Positions 6,501-11,726 of a DNA stretch of 11,726 nt are shown in pieces. The notes under the pieces are model-generated. The model ran no database searches, was not told the origin of the DNA, and saw nothing but the letters and a program-made list of their open reading frames with translations. How positions within the stretch are numbered: the first letter of the stretch is position 1; every line of letters begins with the position of its first letter. The translations under genes and the position numbers were made by a program. The stretch comes from an uncultured Pseudomonadota bacterium. GTDB taxonomy: Bacteria > Bdellovibrionota_B > Oligoflexia > Oligoflexales > Bog-1112. The stretch lies in contig CALBMD010000460.1 of assembly GCA_937896265.1 (NCBI GenBank), forward strand, positions 1 to 11,726, given 5' to 3'.

Positions 6501-8318
6501 TTAATCCGTACTGTGTTTTTTAAACTTAAAATCCATTAATTCTCCCGTATTCGGATTTCGAACATAATGAATGACAGTATCTTTACCTGAATCTGACTTA
6601 ATTTTATATTCCATTTTATCCATGCCTTTATACTTTAAATCATTTAACGATATGGACAATCGTCTACCTTCCCCTTTTTTTGCTGCTTCCAAAGCCATCT
6701 GATCCTGTAAGCTCTTCGGCTCCCTACTCCATTTATCAATAGCGGAATCTTCTGGTGTTTTAAGTCCTTCTGGAGCTTGCTGGCTTTCACACTGAGGCTT
6801 GCATTCTTCTTTCTCCTTGCTCAGGCGAATCTTGCTCTGCATAACGTGAAGGTTGCTACCAAACTCCGTCGCGTTGACTATGGCCGCCGTACACATTGCA
6901 ATCACGGCTCCGCAGGATGCAACAACAACACCTAAGTTAACGACACCGGATGTTGGGCCACCAACCAATGCCACTGAATTGAGCCCTGCTGAAAAGCGAC
7001 AGAGGTTTAAAGTCACCATAGCGCCGGATTTTAGTGCTTCACCAACCGGCTCAAGCGCTTTTATATTATCAAAATCGTTCTTGATATTGCAATTGTGAAC
7101 CAAAATCCTCTTTGGACCAGCAAAATAAGTATGATCCTGCTCGACTTCAAGATTATATATTTTCACCGGCTTAGCAAATCTTCTAAATGATTTTTTCTCG
7201 ACAAAGAGAGACTTAAGGATCTTTGCTCCAAATTCGCCCTCTTCCATTCCAACAACTTCATCCCCTAGACGTATATTTTTAGCCTTCTTCCAGCCCTCGT
7301 TTTTGGTGTAAATAGGATGATTAGGGGTAGTTAGAATATTTTCGCCACCGATCCCAAGTACAATAAAAAAAGCAGTCTCGCCGAATATAACTTTTTTTAC
7401 CTGTTGAATTGAACACTCAGTCAGATCTTGGCTACAAGCATGGACTTCGTCACCCTCTTCAATTGTTTCGATAGCTCTTGGCCCCTCTGGGGTAGCTACT
7501 ACCGTACCTTCGATGAAGCAAAGTAATTCGCCAAGCCCTTTGACACCCGAAAGAAATTTTGTTGCTATACTTTCAATGAAGGCTGTGTCAACCTTGTAGT
7601 CACTGAGTTTATAGAGGCCGTCAAAATAGCTATCGGTGAATTGGTTCAGTGATTCTCCAACCTTTTGATCACTAACCTTTAATTCTCTTAGCAGTGGCGC
7701 AATCTTGTTGGCTCCATCTTGAACCCATTGAGATACCCATTTCTCATGGTCACTTTCTAATTTGACTAAAAGGACTTTATTTTTTTCTATATCGGTGATA
7801 TTGGTCTTAAGCCATTGCTCCAGCCTGGCGATTTCATTTTTAGCCGTTTCAATTTTGCTTTTAAGTTCATTGATCCGCAGTATATTCGTCGGCGTCTTCT
7901 TTCGGGAATTAGCCTCCTTAAGGACGGCTATAAGTCCGTGGTACTTATTTCTTAAATCTTTTAATCTATGATATTCCTTTTTACCATCTGTCGCTAATTT
8001 AACTATGCTTGTCGTTATGCTTTGATGTTGGCTTTGATATTCTTTATCTTTCACCTCTCCTTTCTGGATCCAAGATATTTGTGCGTCTGTTGCGCGTTTA
8101 TTGTATTCATCAGCTTGCTTATCCAAACGGCCCGCTTGTTCGATCTGGTCTTTCGCGGATAAAAAGCTAGTCTTTGCCTGATTAAGAGATTGTATCCTTT
8201 TTTCATTGAGAGTTTTCAGATCCTGATATGTAGAAGAAGTGTCAAATTCTGTCGCGGCACATGGCATGCTAGCAATAAAGCAAATTAAAAAAATTATTTT
8301 TTTTAGATTAGGCTTCAT
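6501..8318 (-). CDS. Exported coiled-coil / Hint-domain protein with C-terminal toxin-like domain (polymorphic toxin)
   Basis: This is a 605-residue protein. A Sec signal peptide (1-22, KK then a hydrophobic core, likely cut after CAA) is followed by a long helical, coiled-coil-like region (about 30-225). A Hint (hedgehog/intein) domain spans 267-409, with Cys267 in CFIEGT, TPNH (His334), DHTYFAG (His396) and VHNC (His408, Asn409, Cys410). A hydrophobic stretch follows (about 445-485). The C-terminal module (about 525-605) has DKMEYKIKS, HYVRNPNTG and LMDFKFKKHS. Hint plus a short variable C-terminus plus a downstream small acidic gene is the signature of polymorphic toxins, in which Hint autoproteolysis frees the toxin. 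The toxin activity is not identifiable; His584, Arg587 and Lys598 are candidate active residues. ATG 8318 is chosen for its AAGGA site 7 nt upstream and the signal peptide, over ATG 8342. It shares one base with the upstream stop (TAATG). No RHS or haemagglutinin repeats are present. Confidence 0.88.
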   Translation of the reverse strand: MKPNLKKIIFLICFIASMPCAATEFDTSSTYQDLKTLNEKRIQSLNQAKTSFLSAKDQIEQAGRLDKQADEYNKRATDAQISWIQKGEVKDKEYQSQHQSITTSIVKLATDGKKEYHRLKDLRNKYHGLIAVLKEANSRKKTPTNILRINELKSKIETAKNEIARLEQWLKTNITDIEKNKVLLVKLESDHEKWVSQWVQDGANKIAPLLRELKVSDQKVGESLNQFTDSYFDGLYKLSDYKVDTAFIESIATKFLSGVKGLGELLCFIEGTVVATPEGPRAIETIEEGDEVHACSQDLTECSIQQVKKVIFGETAFFIVLGIGGENILTTPNHPIYTKNEGWKKAKNIRLGDEVVGMEEGEFGAKILKSLFVEKKSFRRFAKPVKIYNLEVEQDHTYFAGPKRILVHNCNIKNDFDNIKALEPVGEALKSGAMVTLNLCRFSAGLNSVALVGGPTSGVVNLGVVVASCGAVIAMCTAAIVNATEFGSNLHVMQSKIRLSKEKEECKPQCESQQAPEGLKTPEDSAIDKWSREPKSLQDQMALEAAKKGEGRRLSISLNDLKYKGMDKMEYKIKSDSGKDTVIHYVRNPNTGELMDFKFKKHSTD

Positions 8319-8881
8319 TATTGTTTCCTTGTAAACGAGCATAAAGTATCGATTGTTTCTTGTAGCGTCTTTTGAGTAGTTGGTTTGGATTTCATCTCGC
8401 TGTTATCGACCTGTAAAGATTTTGGCTGCTTTTCAATTGCACTTGGCTGATTGAGTTTTTTCTCTAAGTTCGAATTTTGAAGCCGCTCCGCCAAGGATAC
8501 TTCCGTGCTACCTGCCTTAGATAGACTTTGCAAATCAGGACTATCCGTAGTATCTGTCCAGGTGAACTGCTCATTTTGCTTTGCTTCAGCAAAATTACGG
8601 CTAAGCTTGAGAAATGCAGGGTGACTTGACATATCAATATTAAGGTAAACTCGGTCGGGGAATCGATTGGTAAAAGGCCCCTCACATATAAAGGGTATAG
8701 GAGCTTCGATCGTAAAATTGTAGTCATATTCTACGAGAGAATGTTGAGCCGCTTTAGCTTCATATTCCCTAATTTCTGCTAGAAGGTCTTCTCTCCAAAC
8801 ACTATCGTCTTCTTCATCATCGCTGGCAAACCCTAGGTATGAAAAACTAAGTAGCATCAGAGCTGAGATAAAATTTTTCAC
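8318..8881 (-). CDS. Hypothetical exported protein, coupled to the toxin gene
   Basis: This is a 187-residue protein with a Sec signal peptide (1-19, ending GFA before SDDEEDD), an acidic mature N-terminus (20-34), a short helical stretch, a folded-looking middle (about 50-105, with Cys66) and a hydrophilic Ser/Lys/Gln-rich C-terminal half containing Cys181. No family is recognised. The start is GTG at 8881, supported by AAGGGA 8 nt upstream and by the signal peptide beginning right there. Its TAA stop overlaps the ATG of the Hint-toxin gene (TAATG), so the two proteins are probably made in fixed ratio and act together. It could be a chaperone, export partner or anchor for the toxin, but that is inference from position. 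It lies 64 nt downstream of the large Cys-rich gene. Confidence 0.82.
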   Translation of the reverse strand: MKNFISALMLLSFSYLGFASDDEEDDSVWREDLLAEIREYEAKAAQHSLVEYDYNFTIEAPIPFICEGPFTNRFPDRVYLNIDMSSHPAFLKLSRNFAEAKQNEQFTWTDTTDSPDLQSLSKAGSTEVSLAERLQNSNLEKKLNQPSAIEKQPKSLQVDNSEMKSKPTTQKTLQETIDTLCSFTRKQ

Positions 8882-8945
8882 TATTCAATTCCCTTATGTT
8901 TTATAGATTGTCTTATAAATAATTGATTTGTCGATAGATAGAACC

Positions 8946-10556
8946 TTATTCTTCTTCATCTTTTTTTGGTTTTTCACAGAAATTTTCAGGCAATGTTGTC
9001 CAAAGAGAACTTCCCCTTTCAATTGGAAAGTAGTCTCCAATAGCTCTTAACAAAAAGCCACATTTTAGATAAAGACCTCCTTCCTGATTATCAGTAGATG
9101 TTTTATCGCTTTTTTCTGTTGGGTTATTTCCCTTTTCCGCTGCGCTATTTCCGTTTGGTTTTATTTCTTGCAACGCCGATTTATTGGTGTCAGCGGCCTT
9201 TTTGACGGCTGCGCTGTGCTCATTAGCCAGGCTATAAGCAAGAGATCCTATCTGGATACATGCAATGAGTACCGATGTACCTCGACAAAAAAGAACGAGG
9301 GACTTATATTTACCCCGCCTTTTTTCATCAGTAGGATCGTTCATTTGGAGTGGTCTAATGGGTACTAATCGAATAGCTTCAATATTGATAAGCTTTCCAT
9401 TCAGTGCTTGGACTTCTATTAAAGACCCATTTATTTTGCGAATACGACCTACTAAGCCACACTGTGTATCTGCTTTATCGTCAGAGTGGGGTGTTATCGC
9501 TACGAGGCCATTGATTTCTAGACATTGTTTGCGATCTAATAAAGCAAAGCCATTTAAAAATTTTCTTTCCTGCCATTGGCAGCGTTCCCCTGATATACCG
9601 ATTACTTGTACCCGCTTGGCTTCAGATTTTTGCCAATCAAGGATAGCTCCACAGTGATCACTACCATCCGTCAAAAAGTTACTTGTGTTCGTGGTTAAGC
9701 GAATACAGCGGCCTTTTTGGCCTAAAGATAACTCATATTTGCAATAAGTGTGGCCTTCTCGATAGGATTCGTCTTCAAAATAGCGCTCGTCTTGGGTCTC
9801 ATCCTCACTTTCACTATCGGTGTCATCCCACTTCTTAATACGATGGACTGAAACTAAGATCTGACCAGTCGGATTGGGATCATTTATTGCAAGTATTTCT
9901 AGACCATTGAGCTCTAGGCATTCATCAATATCTTTAAAAAAATTAGCTGCTTTAAATTTGAATTTAACTACTCCAGAAAAGGCCCTTTTGCTGCGTAGTT
10001 TGGTAATTTCAATTAAAGCATTTCTTTCAGCGGCTTCTTTTGTCCAGACTTCGGTGTCATATCTCATACCTTCCTGGTTGCCACGAAGGTTGAAATACTC
10101 TTTGTCTCGAGTTTCTTTGGTTTGAGTACTGATCGTGAATGTAGATGATTTAAATTTAGAAAAAAATGTAGTTCGCGTAGCAGCTTCAACAACTCGTTTT
10201 GTTCTTACGGCATTTCCTTCGAGAGGTTCATTCGTTTCAACTAGAAGATTAAAGTCAGAGGTGTTGTTAAAATAGATCGGTATTGAGTCATCAATCAAAC
10301 ATTTAGATTTGATTTTATTGGTATCAATACGGCGAGTAAATCTCTCTTTTAGTAAATCTTCAATGGCGCTTTGTGCTGTCTCCGGATCGATATCCCTCCA
10401 CACATCGGTAAGGTTTCGTTTTCTTTTTTCTGAATCATCGGCCTTTCTTGATGTACTCCCCAAAATGATAGCCTTCGTTACCTCGTCATTGCTAGCAAAT
10501 TGGATTTCGCTTAATAAAAACAAAGGTATTAAGGTACATATGAATCTAGGTCTCAT
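8946..10556 (-). CDS. Hypothetical exported Cys-rich protein with internal repeats
   Basis: This is a 536-residue protein of unrecognised family and the first gene of the likely four-gene operon. It has a Sec signal peptide (1-21, ending QFA). The region 50-205 is charged. Residues 209-400 contain related Cys motifs: CLELNGL (213-219) and CLEINGL (345-351), each followed by a Gly-rich stretch ending in RIKK or RIRK, with a more divergent copy from Cys284 to about 330. An acidic linker (about 244-265) separates the first two. A moderately hydrophobic segment lies at about 418-445, then a hydrophilic linker and a C-terminal block with Cys499 and Cys527. With 13 Cys in an exported protein, disulfides are likely. 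The start is supported by AGGA 5 nt before the ATG and by a fair promoter upstream. It may be a surface or periplasmic partner of the toxin; no function can be assigned. Confidence 0.85.
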   Translation of the reverse strand: MRPRFICTLIPLFLLSEIQFASNDEVTKAIILGSTSRKADDSEKRKRNLTDVWRDIDPETAQSAIEDLLKERFTRRIDTNKIKSKCLIDDSIPIYFNNTSDFNLLVETNEPLEGNAVRTKRVVEAATRTTFFSKFKSSTFTISTQTKETRDKEYFNLRGNQEGMRYDTEVWTKEAAERNALIEITKLRSKRAFSGVVKFKFKAANFFKDIDECLELNGLEILAINDPNPTGQILVSVHRIKKWDDTDSESEDETQDERYFEDESYREGHTYCKYELSLGQKGRCIRLTTNTSNFLTDGSDHCGAILDWQKSEAKRVQVIGISGERCQWQERKFLNGFALLDRKQCLEINGLVAITPHSDDKADTQCGLVGRIRKINGSLIEVQALNGKLINIEAIRLVPIRPLQMNDPTDEKRRGKYKSLVLFCRGTSVLIACIQIGSLAYSLANEHSAAVKKAADTNKSALQEIKPNGNSAAEKGNNPTEKSDKTSTDNQEGGLYLKCGFLLRAIGDYFPIERGSSLWTTLPENFCEKPKKDEEE

Positions 10557-10613
10557 TGGGTTCCTTTATGTTAATTTTCGATTAATTTGGACCTTTTAAG
10601 CAAGAGTGGCAAA

Positions 10614-10641
10614 GATATACTATAGGCTTACGGGAAGTCAA
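10614..10641 (-). promoter_or_regulatory. Candidate sigma70-type promoter for the toxin operon
   Basis: On the minus strand, TTGACT (10641-10636) and TATATC (10619-10614) are separated by 16 nt. The -35 matches the consensus at five of six positions and the -10 at four of six. Transcription would start near 10607 and give a leader of about 50 nt before the ATG at 10556. This is the best promoter-like pair seen in the 287-nt divergent gap. A weaker CATAAT (10751-10756) might serve the opposite gene, but its -35 is poor. Confidence 0.4.
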
Positions 10642-10843
10642 AATTTATCCGTGGTCGAAAAAAAATTATCAACCGAATTCGGCATCTAGTTAATATCACA
10701 TCAATTTTTAGAAAGATCTCCGTTTGAGTTAAAGTTTTTCTGCTTTGAACCATAATTTCCCTTGTAAATTTCCTCATAGCAAATAGCATGCTTTCATATT
10801 AAACGGCTACGAGATTGACCCTTACTGAGATAGGAGTAGAGCA

Positions 10844-11497
10844 ATGAAAAATGTAAAGGTAGTTCTTTTGTTCTGGGCTAGTTTAGCTTCAACTGCTTTT
10901 GGCTATATTGATCAAACTATAATTTTGAATATTGCGACTTATCAGACATCTTATTCGAAAGTATTTTCTGCACATGTTTATGACTATACACAACGAACAG
11001 AAACTACTACCACCATCACCACCAAAATAGTGCACACTGTGGTACTCAAGAATAGCCAGACGAACCCGCAACTCTTTTGTAAAAAGGATGAGGGCGGGTG
11101 TTTTAATTTTTCAAAAGCATGGCTTGATGCTAATTGTCCTCCGGAATTCAAAAGTGAGAAAAAACCATTTGTAAATAAATCCGTGGCGGCGTTTGGGGTG
11201 GTAGCTGGAACATTGTTAGGGGGTATTGCCCATATCATGATTAATATTGATGAATTTACCGCAATGGTAGGAATGATGGTGGGTGGTCCCATATTTTTCC
11301 TAAGTTGGTTAATGCAAGAGGAGTCGGTTGACCCTTTTGGACGCAAAAGAGCCCTTATTAAAGAAATTGAGAGTTTTGTTTCTAATGATAGATACATTGA
11401 ATTATCTTTGTATAATATCAGTGTTGATTTTGCTTCTTCATTTTTTCAGGGAACAATAGTTAGCGAAAACGGATCTCTCGTCTTGATTCCACGGTAA
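10844..11497 (+). CDS. Hypothetical exported protein with a transmembrane hairpin
   Basis: This is a 217-residue protein of unrecognised family. It has a Sec signal peptide (1-20, ending STAFG), an exported N-terminal domain (21-111) with a Thr-rich stretch (52-60) and three Cys (79, 86, 98), two closely spaced hydrophobic segments (about 112-134 and 139-157) likely forming a membrane hairpin, and a roughly 60-residue C-terminal domain on the same side as the N-terminal one. The start is well supported: AGGAG at 10832-10836, 7 nt before ATG. It is divergent from the toxin operon across 287 nt. The shared intergenic region and the exported character suggest it may belong to the same system, but this is only contextual. 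The signal peptide could instead be an uncleaved anchor. Confidence 0.82.
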   Translation: MKNVKVVLLFWASLASTAFGYIDQTIILNIATYQTSYSKVFSAHVYDYTQRTETTTTITTKIVHTVVLKNSQTNPQLFCKKDEGGCFNFSKAWLDANCPPEFKSEKKPFVNKSVAAFGVVAGTLLGGIAHIMINIDEFTAMVGMMVGGPIFFLSWLMQEESVDPFGRKRALIKEIESFVSNDRYIELSLYNISVDFASSFFQGTIVSENGSLVLIPR

Positions 11498-11529
11498 GTA
11501 AAATGACAAATGCAGCTCTTTCCTTCCTC

Positions 11530-11546
11530 ACGAGCCCTTAGCTCGT
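11530..11546 (+). terminator. Short hairpin downstream of the 10844 gene
   Basis: ACGAGC (11530-11535) and GCTCGT (11541-11546) form a perfect 6-bp stem with a 5-nt loop, 33 nt after the stop codon. The following bases are TGTGTTG rather than a T run, so termination is uncertain. An alternative pairing of AGCCC (11533-11537) with GGGCT (11553-11557) is mutually exclusive with it. Confidence 0.25.
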
Positions 11547-11569
11547 TGTGTTGGGCTAAGCCATCGAGG

Positions 11570-11632
11570 GATTACTCTGGTTACTCTGCACGGAGCAAAC
11601 GATTACTCTGGATTACTCTGCACGGAGCAAAC
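11570..11632. repeat. Two-unit tandem direct repeat (31 and 32 nt)
   Basis: Unit 1 is 11570-11600 and unit 2 is 11601-11632. They are identical except that unit 1 lacks one base (GGTTACTCTG against GGATTACTCTG). Each unit itself contains two copies of a TTACTCTG core followed by CACGGAGCAAAC. CTCTGCACGGAG inside each unit can form a weak 4-bp hairpin. The repeats lie in non-coding DNA at the right edge of the accessory region. Confidence 0.85.
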
Positions 11633-11686
11633 CATTCTGTCGATATCGTTTGGCGACTTGTCACCCAATAAGTTAACCTCATCTCT

Positions 11687-11726
11687 ATGTATGCAAGAAA
11701 TCAAATCGTTGAAGAAAACTCCTACG
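11687..11726 (+). CDS. Possible start of a gene cut by the window edge
   Basis: From ATG 11687 the frame stays open to the window end and reads MYARNQIVEENSY. A stop closes this frame upstream at 11669. The short peptide is reminiscent of the N-terminus of IS200-like/REP-associated tyrosine transposases, where an R-rich start is followed by a YHV motif. Thirteen residues cannot establish that, no clear ribosome binding site is visible, and another ATG (11691) is open in a different frame. Confidence 0.2.
   Translation, partial: MYARNQIVEENSY

Noticed and set aside
8319..8342. Upstream in-frame ATG for the Hint-toxin gene
   Set aside because: It would add eight residues before a normal signal peptide, while ATG 8318 has AAGGA upstream and a stop-start overlap.
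9265..9657. Plus-strand open frames inside the 536-residue minus-strand gene, the longest 130 codons
   Set aside because: They lie wholly opposite a gene with signal peptide, ribosome binding site and repeats, and their products show no recognisable features.
10673..10682. Palindrome CCGAATTCGG upstream of the operon promoter, possible operator
   Set aside because: A 10-base palindrome is expected about ten times by chance in a window this size, and no second copy was seen near the promoter.

Overview
The window looks like a chromosomal segment of a Gram-negative bacterium. It carries an AmpG-type muropeptide permease, at least two lipoproteins with lipobox signal peptides, and several Sec signal peptides. 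The combination of a lipoprotein trypsin-like protease, OsmC and AmpG would suit a Bdellovibrionota/Oligoflexia-like or related proteobacterium. That placement is only an impression, because no rRNA or other phylogenetic marker is present.

The left half (about 1-5960) is mostly ordinary and recognisable. It contains the 3' part of an LTA-synthase/phosphoglycerol-transferase-like membrane sulfatase that overlaps a GatB/YqeY-domain gene, a trypsin-like protease lipoprotein, and an OsmC-family protein. OsmC converges on, and overlaps, ampG on the minus strand. A small unrecognised lipoprotein gene is divergent from ampG. The protease gene and the osmC leader each have a hairpin whose arm contains a Shine-Dalgarno sequence.

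The right half (about 6058-11500) is accessory in character and is the most interesting part. On the minus strand, reading from 10556 down to 6058, four genes are packed as a likely operon. They are a 536-residue exported Cys-rich protein with internal repeats, a 187-residue exported protein, a 605-residue exported protein built as coiled coil / Hint (intein-like) domain / hydrophobic segment / small C-terminal toxin-like domain, and a small acidic cytoplasmic protein. The last pair has the layout of a polymorphic toxin followed by its immunity protein (2-nt gap). The gene before the toxin is coupled to it through a TAATG overlap. A plausible promoter lies upstream of 10556. A divergent gene at 10844 encodes another exported or membrane protein. 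The reading I propose is an unrecognised exported-toxin system: a Hint-processed effector co-expressed with two secreted partners and an immunity gene.

The last 230 bases hold a short hairpin, a two-unit tandem repeat of about 32 nt, and the first codons of a possible gene cut by the window edge. No rRNA, tRNA, CRISPR array or complete insertion sequence was seen.
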